A stretch of 64,000 nt of DNA from Macrolepiota albuminosa (taxonomy: Eukaryota; Basidiomycota; Agaricomycetes; Agaricales; Agaricaceae): positions 496,001 through 560,000 of the forward strand of contig JAMWFC010000089.1 in NCBI GenBank assembly GCA_027475525.1, in the 5' to 3' direction. Of the stretch, positions 9,891-22,296 are shown piece by piece (position 1 is the stretch's first letter; every line of letters begins with the position of its first letter). The position numbers were made by a program, and so were the translations under genes. The notes beneath the pieces are model-generated. The model ran no database searches. It worked only from the letters and a program-made list of their open reading frames with translations, and had not been told where the DNA came from.

Positions 9891-11418
9891 AAGCAGAAGG
9901 GTAGAGCTTATAGGCTATGAGATTCCTTACATTCTGTATATGATGAGTGATTTTTTAGGTTTCCGTTAGGAGGTCATGGGGATTTGGAGATACTAACTAC
10001 GTGCCAGAAATACAATGTGACAACGGTCAAAGATGCCCAGTCATCATTTCATTTATCGGCCCTTGTAAGCTGTATCATGTGGATTTTGCATGTGAAACGG
10101 TAACTGACAACATGACTGCGGACCTATAGACAGGTGCCACTGTCAAAGGGCATGTACATAGATATTCCAGGGACTTGGCAATTACTGTTGTATCCCCCAG
10201 AAACAGACCACGTGGTTTCCATACTACCCCGAAAAGAAACAGGCAATATATGCCAGCAGCCCTAATGGGGGAATCAAACGCGTAAAGGTAGCAGGGATGT
10301 GATGAGAGAATGCACCATGAGAAACACTTACAGCAATTGTATTTTTGTCAGCCTGCATCTGAGAAGGTGCTGAAATGGGAAACTCTATAGCAATCCAGGT
10401 TCGCTATGAATACCACCGATAGCGACGGATCACCACGCGTCAAAACCGGGTGTCATTGATACGGAGAGGGAATATGTACGAGGGAAGATGGCCTAAGATG
10501 AGTGACAGCAACGGGTTTAACGAAGCTTGTACCGATCCTTCTTCGCTCCTAGCCGAAAGAAGTCGAAGTTAGGAGATGATCGATGATCGTCTACCCGAAC
10601 CGCTGCCGACGAGCGGGGGCGTTTACCTCAGAAAATATCGCAGGAGTTCTACCGCTTTGACGCCAAGCTGGACTCAGTCTTTCTCATTTTCCTGTCTGTC
10701 TCTGAAGCACGAATAGCCTCTGGATATTTATACAAAAACAAAAGTTAGGAGATCTATTACGTGGGACATGTTCTGCTAGTGGTGTAAGCACTCTAAATTA
10801 GACCCTCCCTCCATTGCTCCTTCGGAAATGGTTCTGAAGTAAAAGTGGAGAACTCGGAGAAAACCTGAGATGTCGATGGATGGATTAGAATCGCGTGGGG
10901 CCAACCGCAAAAATCGCGGTGATAGAAAGTCAAGCGTGGTAGATACTTCATGGTGATGGTGAGAGGAATTGTGAAATAGACAACAGCCAATGCATTATTT
11001 CACCGGTCCCCTAAGGCCGTGAAGTCCTCCTTTTTCTCTGCCGCAAAATAGCAAGAAACTGAATAGTCAGGTCGATCAAAACCCGAGTTCAAACTTGTTA
11101 GACAACGTCGTCAACTTTTATATAGTGACGCATTGACAAGTGCAACAGGGTAGAAAGGATAGAGATCATTACAGTAGATTAAACTATATCTGTCAGTTAG
11201 AGAAGTCAACCGCTTCACAGGGGATAAATCCCTCGCAACGTCCATAGGTAAAATGTCGGTGCAAACATGTATAGCTGAGGTAAAGAATGCTGAAAATAGA
11301 CAAGTACACCTCATGACGGAAGAAGAATCGGAAATAACGCCGAGGTTGCCCAGGAATCCGACCTTCGGTCAGAGGCATGTTCACTGAAAATAAGATCAGC
11401 GGTCACGAGAAAAGTGAA
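9891..11418. other. Intergenic, no gene seen
   Basis: Only short frames without domain or splice support. The region lies between the 3' ends of the uncharacterised gene and the Zn2Cys6 gene, so it should hold both terminators. Confidence 0.5.
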
Positions 11419-12829
11419 CTAATGGCTCCCTGCCATCATCTCGTGATGACATGCCGGCTTGAAGTGGTGGTTCCATGAACCTTCGAGATGGCGGATGCGT
11501 CTGGTTCGCCGAACCCGTCTGACTGGAAGATGTGATATTATCAAGATACGTTCCTGTCCCTGGGACAGACGGTAGATTCGAAGAGTCATCCCGGAAAAGT
11601 GAGCCGCTGGGACGTAAGAATCCTGAGATTCGGGGCGCAGACGCTTCCCCAGCACGAGCGTCTGCGCGTAACAGTTTTTTGACCGTGAGTCTTGATTAGA
11701 GGGCGAGATGATGGATGCTAGTGAAAATGGAGAAGTCTTTGCTACCGACGATGTCGGTGAGTTGTCACTGAGCGATGGTCGCACAGAGGAAGGGGATCGT
11801 GTGAGTGAAGGTGACGTAGCAACTGTATTCAGATGCTGGTGAGATTGTGTCTGGGTATCCTGGGGTTTGACGAAGCGTTGTGAACTCTGGATTTGAGTAC
11901 TAGGATTAAGCGACTGTGACGGAGAAGTTGTAGGTGGATATCCAAGTGAACCCGTTGATGATACAGCCTCTGCCCCCTGAAGCCCGGGAGACAAACCCAT
12001 GTGATTGTGGGGAGCTAATGTTCCTCTTTGTAGACGTTGCACTTGTTCAAAAAGCTCATCGTAACGTGCTTTGAGATCGTCAAACTCAGCGCGAGTGACG
12101 TACTTCTCTCTATGGAGATGCGAATGTGGTCATGAGCACGTCAACGCACAGGAGATCAGAAAAGGATCGACCTACACCGGTTCCACAACATGCCATTGAC
12201 ATCGTGACTGCTCTCCTCGGCGTGTACAGGGGGTACAAGGCTGGGTCCTGAACGAATGAGGTTTCGTCAGTACAATTGTTTGGTGCACTATCACTGATAT
12301 CGTCAAACCTATCACACTTTATTTTTCGCCTTTTACACTCTGCCAGTACCCAAAGTCAGAGGACGTCAGCACACAGGCAAGTGAAACAAGGGCATGGAGG
12401 GGGGATGCAAGTATAGGGAACCAATCAATTACACGACTCTGGAGAATCAAGTTTATGGTTATCCTCACCAGTACAACTCAAGGCTTGCCGACGCCTTTTC
12501 TTCTTTGGCGGTTCACACGATTGCTCAACGACTTCGGGCTCAGAGTCCATGGCAAACATCTCCGCGCTTTTACGAGAGCCGAAGATGGACTGGGCGGGGG
12601 AATTAGGTGCTAATTGTGGTGGTGCCGAGTACATGAGACTTGACCCCTCCCCCAAATGCTGTGATAATCCAGAGGGAGGTAGATATGGATGTAGTTGACG
12701 GATTGAGGGAAGAGAGGGTTGAGAGGCAATAACAGAATGTATAAGGTTCGAACTCGATGGTGTCGAGTCATGACGCGCAGAACCTCGACTAGGAGAAGCA
12801 CTACCACGAGAGGGCTTCTGAGAGTCCAT
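11419..12829 (-). CDS. Zn2Cys6 (Gal4-type) transcription factor, 384 aa
   Basis: Proposed exons on the minus strand are 12829-12469, 12339-12309, 12247-12176 and 12109-11419, summing to 1155 nt. The binuclear zinc cluster is built across three exons: CTECKRRKIKCDR then CTPCTRRGEQSRC, giving all six cysteines in fungal spacing. A basic run KKKRRR before it can serve in nuclear import and DNA contact. A coiled coil follows directly (VTRAEFDDLKARYDELFEQV), the usual dimerisation element. The N-terminal 100 residues and the C-terminal half are Ser/Pro/Gln-rich and look disordered. No fungal-specific transcription-factor (MHR) domain is seen, so this is a short member. I start at the ATG 12827-12829 (MDSQKPSRG). 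The target genes are unknown. Confidence 0.88.
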
Positions 12830-15800
12830 GACCAGCGACAAGAGACGATCAGTGCCGGAGCACAAAGAAGACAAGGGAGCGGAATGAGCCGGGGGACATC
12901 AAGAGGGGCGCATTCGACATGAGTTCGCTCTTACTTATGGTATGGTACCTCAGGTCACACTCCCATAAACAGGTACGCATCTCAAAAGAGAATAGTAGAC
13001 CCTTTGTTTAAAGCGGCCTAGTGTGGCACCGCTAGTAATTTTCACAATGACGGACAGATGCGGTAATCGCCTATCATGACGGGAGGTCACAGTGACGAGA
13101 TCTTGGCAGAACCCTACGTGGAGATCAAACCAATACAAATCACAAGTACACATGTACAACGTAGCTAGCTACCTTGATGTCCCATGAGTGGTCTCATGCA
13201 TAGCTCATCTGATCATAACCTCGGGGATACGAAATAATTGCAATTGTGTGGTAACATAGCGTGACTCGATCAGGTTGATGGGAAACAGTAAAAAAAAATT
13301 AGGTTTTTAGGGACTTTCAACACCGATCCGCTCTGCGGGCGTTATCTCCGACATCAACTTCATATCCAAATGCCGACCTTGGATCCATCGGCACTGGGAT
13401 GCAAGAATTCGAATATAACCTCGTTATCACTCAAGGCACGTAACTGCCCACCCTTTTTATGTGACGGAGTCAGAGGTTCAACCGGAGTTGCGAGGACAAG
13501 ACATTTGGCCGACATTTGAGGAAGATTGCAGAACGCTCTCCAAAAAATGCCCCAGCGGGGTGTCAATCAGACAGCATGTTCCAGGAATGCAATTTCCTGC
13601 GTGTCAATCTACAAAGCTTCCATGAACATGCTCAAACATCATGGAGTAAGTTCACTTCGAGACGTTATTTCTAGAGTGTAATCTCCGCCCTTCTCCGTCG
13701 GCGCCACGCCGCGTCCCTTGGAATAGTAATCTTAACGCCGTTTCAGGGTAAAAAGTAGATAGGACGGCAACTATGTAGGATCCACTTTTCGTGCTACCTG
13801 CCAGCCTTGTGGCCGCGCCATACCATCTTGACTCGATAACGACTTGGGAGACCACGATTTAAGTCTAGCAAGCAGACTTTAAACGCTGTTGAGGCTGGCC
13901 AATGGGTACTGAACCACTCGAACTCAAGATTCTTGGTATCTGTCGCGCTATAGGCACAATCAATTTCAGGACTTTCAATACCTTCAGGATTTCCTGGAAA
14001 ACCTCGATTGCCTGCACCCTGCCCATGTTCTAAACCATCCAACGACTTGCAGGGCTGCAGAAACTTGTTATAGAACTTCAGTGTGCGGCTCGTATCTCAT
14101 TATGTTCTCTGTCAAGATGACTTGCCCTCTCCTGAGTCGCAAACAGGGAAAGTATAATGTCCGTGACAATGACGTCTCCCCTTTCTGTCGATATGATCGA
14201 ACGTCCGAGTTGTTCGGTGTCTGCATGACCGGGCATTATTGCTTCCATAATGGCATTTTCCTCCCCAATGTTGGACATGTTTTGTAGTTGAAACCTTTCT
14301 GGGCTTGATCCTAACTCCTTTCTAATAACTTATGTTACCAAATTATGTTTTTTCTTTTCCTGACCCTAGCCAAAGCTATCTGTATCCACTCTTTTGCCCA
14401 AATCGATTCTAATGATAATGAATAAGGGTAAGTGGAGCACAGGAAAGATAGGAGAATGAGGCTGATAGATCTAACAACCTCTTATACTAAACAAGGGAAA
14501 TTATCAATATGGCGAACATAGCGCACTGTCCTCATTGAGTTGAGAATGATACATTAATGATGGCTATAAGTAGAAGAAATTGTTCTGATCATTTCTCAGC
14601 TTGAGTGGCAGCTTGTCGCAGAATATGTTTCTGGACACTCAGCCCTTCACGCGACCTCCGCACCGTCCGCTACTGTCATATGAGCGGTTTTTGTGACTAC
14701 TGTCAGTGGCATTTGGGGTCAATTTGTTGGCACAACACAGGAAGCTCTCATTTATGATCACCATCACGCCCTGGTTCTTAAGACGGACATCTCTTAGTTC
14801 CGGAGGCATCGTCAGTCCCATGATGTGTTGTGAGGTACGCAATTGGAAAACACAGCTCGATCCCTTCTGGAACAGGTACAGCAGTATTGTCTTGAGTCAC
14901 CGGATAGCTGCTGCTACGGTTGGCTCAGAATAGGTTGTTCGGAACGGCGGGCCGAATAGCGGAGATTCACTTCACACTTTGTGGGCTTTAATGGTGAGGT
15001 CGGGCACTTAACGCAATGAAATATGAGGGTCCAGAGATGCCGTCCGGTCATTGGTTGAGCGAAACATCCTTTCAGCTGTGACTCGCGCCCAGAAATCTTT
15101 CATGTATGTGTAAGTATAATCAATAGTGAAATTATTTCTTGCATGCCATGTGTGGGCGGTGAAGTTGACAGTACATCGTTGACATGTGCCAAGATCAATG
15201 CGATATAGCAAATCAGATCGTCTAGTAGCTCATGCTTGTTTATGCATTCAAAAAAGGGGACCTTCCCATTTCTTGCAGGCGAACTGTTGACGCCACTCGA
15301 ATGGTCGGAACTTGGAACCGGTGTCAGCACACGAGAGGTCTACGTGTCACCTGATTACCACGTAACAGCTTACCAGGTTGGTCGGCCAAACATACTATAT
15401 CGGATTACGGATGCATGACGTCCTCATGCATAATCTGTAATCGATTGAGGATGTCAGACGTAAAGGCAAGGTGATTTCTGACCCACCCTGTCTTTTCCTT
15501 TAGACCCCGGCACGGATGGGACATTATCTCGATCAATCTTTCGAAGAAGGAAATATGAAGAGAAATTGAAACGCGTGTCTTTGAATCAGACAGACCATTG
15601 GGTTTATGTACTTGATGCTACCATTTCCAGGATTGCGCGAGAGATGCCAGTGGTCGAGTTCACTCGGATCAACAAATTGGTCATTATCTGCTTGACTTTC
15701 TTGCTCGGAGACTAATTCGGAGGCCGTGGAAACCGACTACGGTGCACTGCTGTCCGAAACGATGTCAAAAGAGAGCGAATCAAATGCAAGAGTCGTGTTT

Positions 15801-16774
15801 CAAGTATTGGAAATGGCATGGCCAATGTAGTCCTCCATATGGCTCGCCGAACATCTCCCTTAGTGTAGATTCATCTCGGGGATCATGACATGTTTCACTG
15901 TTCATCGTCACTTGAATCACAATCTACCTTGATGTAATATGACGAAACGGCATTAGACGGGCATAAGAGTTGATAAGGATTAACGCGATCGGCTTGGAGG
16001 CGTTAGCTAGTACAAACAAGCCCAGAAAGGCAGGTAGCTGGAAGGACACCGTGAACTGAGAGACAGTACTGCCAGAATACAGGAGAAAGACTACAGAGCA
16101 CTAAATGCGCCACAGAACCACGAAGTAATAATGAGTACGCAATGGTCGTTTACGAAACAAGTCGAGGAGGGTGACCAGAACAAATATCACGTGCACTGTT
16201 CGCGTCTACACAGACAAACTTCCTTTTTCGGATGCTCTTTTCCTTTTGCGCGTCTTTTCTTTCCAATATTCACCTAATCTAGTCTTGCGCCACTCTGCTT
16301 ACCCCCGACGACTTATTTCCACCGGCTCGCATGGATTTGTTCGATTTATTATGAGCCGGGTTACCTTCAAGAACCCTTCTACAGGTTGTATGTGTGTTGC
16401 TAGGAATTTGGTTCATTGACACGACGTTTGGCTGAATTCGCGATCCAGTTGGAGCACCAAGCTTTATGCGAAGAGTCCTATATATAATTAGAAACTAGCT
16501 CGCTAGCTTATAAACGTTGGATTGGTAATTATTCGATGTCCTTTCTCAGGTATGCTACCGACACACCTATAGCTCCGCGTTTTGTCATGAATTCAACATG
16601 GTGCATGGAAAAGAAGGATGCTAGGTGCTCCTACTACCAGTACCGCACGCCTCGCTTTAATTACACCAGAGTCCCGGCCCGCTTGACCCCATGACCAGCG
16701 TGTTCTCTCCACGGCTTTCCGTCCCCATTTTTATACGTAAATACCTCAAAAGTCTCCACGCTGAACAAAGTACC
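12830..16774. other. Long intergenic region without a convincing gene
   Basis: Nearly 4 kb with many stops in all frames. A 66-residue ATG-initiated minus frame at 14078-14278 is the only one with protein-like composition, and I could not extend it by splicing. An imperfect hairpin lies at 15403-15442. The last few hundred bases should contain the promoter of the polygalacturonase gene. Decayed mobile DNA or non-coding transcripts are possible but unsupported. Confidence 0.5.
15403..15442. repeat. Imperfect inverted repeat (hairpin)
   Basis: GATTAC-GG-ATGCATGA is followed after CGTCC by TCATGCAT-AATCT-GTAATC. The inner 8 bp and outer 6 bp pair perfectly with a small internal mismatch. No associated gene is visible. 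Confidence 0.55.
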
Positions 16775-18895
16775 ATGCAACTACCATTCTGGTCATTGAC
16801 AATTGCTTTTTTGTTTTCTGGAATCGTTGTTGGAAGCCCCACGAAGTTGACATGCTCGTTAAAGCCGCTTGGAAATGGACTAGACGATACTGATCAGGTT
16901 ACTCTTTACGAAAAACCCCTAAATGCATTATGTTGGATTTTTACATGATCTGTAGGTTGAAAGAGCTATTGCGACGTGCGGACATTTCGGAAAGACTGTT
17001 TTCGAACAGGGGGATTATAACATAACAAGGTACGCCATGGAAGTCGAAATGGAATAAAATACCCTGTATACTGATTGAGTATAAGAAAAATGACGTGGGA
17101 TCTCAATTCAGCCACAGTGGATCTTAAGGGTTTCCTTAATGTGAGACCAGTGTACGTATTAGCTTTTAGATCGCTCATACACGGCGCAGTTCAACCCCGA
17201 CATCCAATTCTGGTTGAACCCAAACAACACCTTCCGTGTCGTTTTCATACAGGCATGTTTACCTATTAGACTTATCAGCTAAACCCATCTTACATGATGA
17301 TAACAGAGTCAAGCTTCCTGGTTCGTAATAACAGGAAATGACTTCGTGATTGACGCGCATAATACTGGTGGTATTCAAGGAAATGGGCAGGTATGCAATT
17401 ACTCATCCGAAAAGGCTTTTAAACGTATGTATCATCATAGCCCTGGTGGTCTTTCTTCCAAACGCACACAAGGGAAGATGGGGATGGACGTCCAATCTCT
17501 CTGACTGTGTGGAGAGCAGAGCGCGGGGTTATCAAAAACTTCCGCATCGAGTCTCCGCCGTTTTGGTCCAATGCAGTAGCAGAGTCATCCCACGTCACGT
17601 ACGACGGAATGTTTATCAACGCTACCAACACAGATCCCTTGTTCATCGGGAAAAAGTGAGGATTCCTGCACTATTTCTTACCCGTGACTGATTGTCCCCG
17701 CGTCAGCGCCGTGCCGAACACTGATGGTCAGAAAAATCTTCTGCGCAAGTATTTGGGATGATCCTATTGATGTCACACGGACTTTAGGTATCGATACCTA
17801 CCGAAGTGTCAATATTACGATGTTAAATTGGGACGTCACTTGTGGAGATGACTGTTTGGCCATCAAAGGCGTAATTACCTTATGTACGGTCTCAATTCAA
17901 AGGTGGTACTGATTAATGTCCAATCATTCCTTAGAACTCAACAAATATCGTCGGTCGTAACATCACTTGCCGTGGGGGCAACGGAATTGCATTTGGATCA
18001 TTGGGGCAATATGCCAACATGGTGAGATAGTTATACCCGTTGTCTCGCCGTCTAGCTCACACATATCCCGTTCCCCCAAGTCTGATAACGTAGACAACGT
18101 CGAGCTCGAAAATCTCTTCGTGAGTCATCATTGCTCGTCTGTCTGTTGTTGTCATGCTGAACAGACGTCGGACCCATGTAGATCACTCGTATCGACCCTA
18201 ATGTCCAGCCTAACATGGAGAATGGGGTATGATGACTGGTTGCCTCTTGACCGCGTCCGTTTACGAAGCTTCCTTATCCAGGTCTATTTCAAAACGTGGA
18301 CCGGTACCATAAATGGGGTTCCGCCCACAGGTGGTGGCGGTGGAACGGGTGTGAAGCCCGGATGTCTTCCAAGATGAAAGGCTGACTATTTTTCCCTAGG
18401 ACATGTGAATAATGTGGTTGCCAAGGACGTTCGAGTTGATCGTGTGGACAGACCAGTGCAGCTTTTCCAGACGAATAGTGGCCATAGGTAAGCGTGTTGT
18501 CGAGGAGATAAACATCTGTGACCGCACGACTTTTTGTTCCTGTATCCAGCGGCGACATGCCATCGACACTCAAATTCAGCAACCTCACTTTTGTAGATTG
18601 GACTGGCACTGCGACAACGAACAAAAGTCAGTCGTTGTGATGGTGATGGTTGCACATTGATGTTGACATCGTTTGATTTTAGTCGTGGACATCGAGTGTA
18701 GTCCTGCCGTGGGTTGTGATGACATCGCATTCAGTAATTTTAGTATTCCAGGCCCAGCCTCCCAGCCTGCAGAATTTATATGTCAGAATGTCGAGGGTTT
18801 GTCGGGGCTGACAGGTGTGTGTAGCTACAGACTGAATATCTAGGTGACTTACGGGACACATCACAGCTCCGTGCAATGCCACGGGGCAAGCGTAG
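16775..18895 (+). CDS. Exo-polygalacturonase-type glycoside hydrolase, family GH28 (secreted)
   Basis: It is expected to cleave galacturonic acid units from pectin outside the cell. The start ATG (16775) opens a clear signal peptide: LPFWSLTIAFLFSGIVVGSP. Many short introns split the parallel beta-helix. Recognisable exons read, in order, LGNGLDDTDQ, VERAIATCGHFGKTVFEQGD, SWFVITGNDFVIDAHNTGG, VIKNFRIESPPFWSNAVAES, VPNTDG, WDVTCGDDCLAIKG and GRNITCRGGNGIAFGSLGQY. NTDG and GDDC carry the three catalytic aspartates of GH28. The usual GHG histidine motif reads GNG here, and the RIK region reads YFKTWTG. The C-terminus ends in CNATGQA before TAG 18893-18895, with a likely N-glycosylation site. Exon edges in the 3' half are approximate. 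No frameshift was needed. Confidence 0.88.
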
Positions 18896-19872
18896 TCCAG
18901 GCCGAGAGGGTCTGGAGCAAATGATCACGGAATAATAATGATTGATTGTTTCACTGCCTTATTCAACCCTTGTGTTACCAACAATTGACAACGATCTGCG
19001 CGTTTTGTGTTGCCAGTGAGTTTCAGGCGGAGATAGCTCGGATAATTCCATTTGTGAACGAGATTTCCTAACAGAGAACAGAGATCTAGATAATGTATTT
19101 ATTTGTCATTCAAGTCACAACCAGTCACTTTTGAGAATTTTACAACGACAAGGGTGTCTCTGTATTGCTTTCTGGTTACTGGTAAATCACCTGTATAACC
19201 ATGACTGCAGCTTAAGTGTAATATGCCGTTCGTCATAATCCCTTTTGGTGCGTGTAATTTTTCTCAGTTATATTCTGCTCACCTTTTCTTTCCACCTTCA
19301 GTAGCAAGCAGCAATTTAATTGCACACCCATCCTTAGTAGTAGAAAATATAGACCCAATATGAGCATAAGAATCTCCAGGGCACTTGAAGGACTCTGCTT
19401 CTCAACTCGTATCCATGAGATCAGATAAGAAGGAGCATAACTGGTCACAATTGCGCAACTTGCCCTTTTCCTGTTCAGCACTAACAATTAGTGTCCCAGT
19501 ATTAATATCGCAAAAGCAGCATCTGTAGAGACTACAATAAACTCATTACTGGTGATCACTTCACTCCAGGATAAACCATAATTTTTGTCACACGAGCTAA
19601 TTGTCACTTATTGATGTTGTGGATCCGCAAGAGTACATTGTTTAAGAAAATATTGATCAATCTACCCCCTTGGTGATACCCGATCTTCGGCATACTGCAA
19701 TTTCTGTCAAATCACAATCAAAAGTCTTCAACAGCGTACCAGGTCTGCCTTTGTTTCCATCCTCTTTCTTGTTGTTCTCTCTTACTTTGAGACCAGCTGG
19801 CCGGTCGTCCGCAATCTTTTTTAATTTTTTTTTTCATCCTCGCTGCGCAAGGTCGTTTAGTAGACGCTCTTG
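18896..19872. other. Intergenic, terminator/promoter region
   Basis: AT-rich, with no coding frame supported. It separates the tandem polygalacturonase and NADPH oxidase genes. A pyrimidine-rich tract at about 19750-19850 precedes the NADPH oxidase ATG, a common fungal promoter trait. Confidence 0.55.
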
Positions 19873-22065
19873 ATGGGTTTCAAACGTTCATCTACCCTCG
19901 ATTTCTCGGACGGTGATTATATTCTGGAAGAGCATCCTGATGTTGTAACATATTATCCTGGCGACACACTACCCACCCATCTCCAGCGTAACAAGACGGA
20001 GAGGAGACGACTTCAAGGCCTGCAACGGTCCAACACAACGATTTCGACCATATCGGGCCCGGCGAAGCGAGCGACTTTCCGCGAAAAGTTTGATGTGTGG
20101 ATGATCAATGAGGGAGGGAGGCAGCTTTTCTTTGGTGTCTGGATTTTCCTCCACTTGTTGGTAGCGGTTTTTGGCTTCGTGAACTACCAATTGAAGGACA
20201 ACATGAACGGCGCTCGTCATACGTTTGGTGTCACCTACGGTGTGTTTCTATGCCAATGCGTATTTTTCTTATCTTCGAGCTCACATTCTCAACTAACTAG
20301 TTATTGCTCGAACCGCCGCACTCGTTCTCCATGTTGATGTCATCTTCATTCTCCTTCCTGTTTGCCGCAACTTCATATCCTTGCTGCGTCGTTCTCCGCT
20401 CAACGATTTCATCCCTTTCGACAAGAACATCACCTTTCACAAAGCGACAGCATGGTCCATCGTTGTCTGGACATTCGTGCACATTGTCGCACACATGGTA
20501 AACTTCGCCAAGCTCGCGATGTCCAACACCAATGCAAGTGCTGGCCAGAAAGTATTACTTTTCCTCGCGGCAAATTTTACAACCGGCCCAGGTGCAACTG
20601 GTTGGATCATGACGGCTTGCCTCGCAGTTATGGTGATCTTTGCCATGGAAAAACGGAGGCGTGCACACTTCGAACGCTTCTGGTACTCGCATCACCTGTT
20701 CATTCCCTTTTTCGTTTGTTGGCAGCTTCACGGTATGTTCTGCATGATTAAGCCAGATAGGCCCCCTTTCTGCTCAGCTAATACCATCGGTGTCTTCTGG
20801 GTGTGTTCGACGCTGGTCGGTACTGATATTATATTGACATGTTTTTAGCGCTATTGGTTGATTGGAGGTATCATCTACGCTTCGGAGCGCATCCTTCGTG
20901 AAATACGATCTCGTCATAGAACGTACATCTCGAAGGTCATCCAACACCCTTCGAACGTGATGGAGCTTCAGATCAAGAAGGAGAAGACCACAACACGTGC
21001 AGGCCAATATATCTTCCTCTCGTGCCCTGAGGTGTCCTACTTCCAATGGCATCCTTTCACTTTGACCAGGTCGGTATCTCAGATTCCTAACTTGAAAAGC
21101 AACCGACACGTTTTTAGTGCACCCGAGGAGGATTACATTTCTGTCCACATTCGTGTGGTTGGAGACTTCACAAGGGCTCTTGCTCAGGCTGTCGGGTGTA
21201 ACTTCGAGGCCCGGGATAGAGGAGGAGATGCCTCAGTAAGCAAGGTGGTAGAACCGCCTCTCAACCGCACCCTCCCACGTGTAATGGTCGACGGTCCCTT
21301 TGGAAGTGCCAGCGAGGACTTCTTCAAATTCGAGACGGTCCTGCTTGTCGGCGCTGGCATCGGCGTCACTCCTTTCGCATCGTGAGTTTCAGTATTGCTC
21401 GTTCGAGGAATGCCGCTGATCGAATCTCCCATTATGATCTCTAGGATCCTCAAGTCGATCTGGTACCGAATGAATAATCTCAACGACTCCAAGCCCACCC
21501 GTTTGTCCAAGGTACGTTCCTTCCATATAAGCCACTCTTTTGTGTTGACCTTGAACACTGCATTCGCAGGTCTACTTCACATGGGTCATCCGTGACTTCG
21601 GCACGGCCGAATGGTTCCATTCCCTTCTCCATGCTATCGAGGAGCACGATGAGCAAAATAGGATTGAGATCAACATCTACCTGACTGCTAAGATAAAAGA
21701 GGATGATATGAATAACATCTTCGTGCAGGATGTTGGTGCCGATAAGGATGCTATCACTTCGCTTCGTGCCCCTACGCACTTTGGTCGCCCCAATTGGGAT
21801 CGTGTCTTCACCTCCATTGTGGAGAAGCACCCTCAGACCGACGTTGGTGTGGTAAGTCTCGAACCTCTCTGATTACGCTTACCCATTAACATTATCCCGC
21901 TTAGTTCTTCTGCGGACCATCGGCTTTGTCCAAGACTCTGCACCAGATGTCGAACAAGTACTCGCAACCTAAAAGTACTCGTTTCTTCTTTGGAAAAGGT
22001 CAGCTGTTGTCCACTGTTACTTATAACATTAATGAAATCTCAACGTCATTGCAGAAAACTTCTGA
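19873..22065 (+). CDS. Superoxide-generating NADPH oxidase (Nox family, gp91phox-like)
   Basis: Fungal Nox enzymes move electrons from NADPH across a membrane to oxygen and control hyphal fusion and fruiting. I start at ATG 19873 (MGFKRSSTLDF). After a basic N-terminal extension of roughly 75 residues come membrane helices (LFFGVWIFLHLLVAVFGFVN and others). They carry haem-ligand histidines in FHKATAWSIVVWTFVHIVAH and HFERFWYSHHLFIPFF. The FAD-binding loop reads YFQWHPFTLT. NADPH-binding parts are VMVDGPFGSAS, VLLVGAGIGVTPFASI and FFCGPSA. The protein ends FFFGKENF, the conserved C-terminal aromatic end, completed by a last exon at about 22055-22065. No EF-hands are seen, so it is a NoxA/NoxB-type rather than a calcium-regulated Nox. 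I did not settle which of those two. At least six short introns are needed; all frames connect. Confidence 0.93.
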
Positions 22066-22296
22066 TGGATTGGAGAGGGAGATCGTTTGTATGTTACGTT
22101 ACGTCAGTTATTCTTCATTCTTTTCGTTCTTTTAAAGTTATGATACGTTGAGCTTGCTCCGTTTGTTGCAAATGAGTTTATGTAGGTTAATGTATTTAGT
22201 GAAATGAAGGATGAGTTTCCGAAGGACTCGCAAGATGTGGGTGCAATACAAAACCGGGTACCACGTGCCGGTTACCCGCCTCCTCCGCCAGAATGC

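Noticed and set aside
14078..14278. 66-residue minus frame starting MSNIGEENAIMEAIMPG
   Set aside because: Composition is plausible, but no neighbouring exon connects and no family was recognised; kept only as a note in the intergenic entry.
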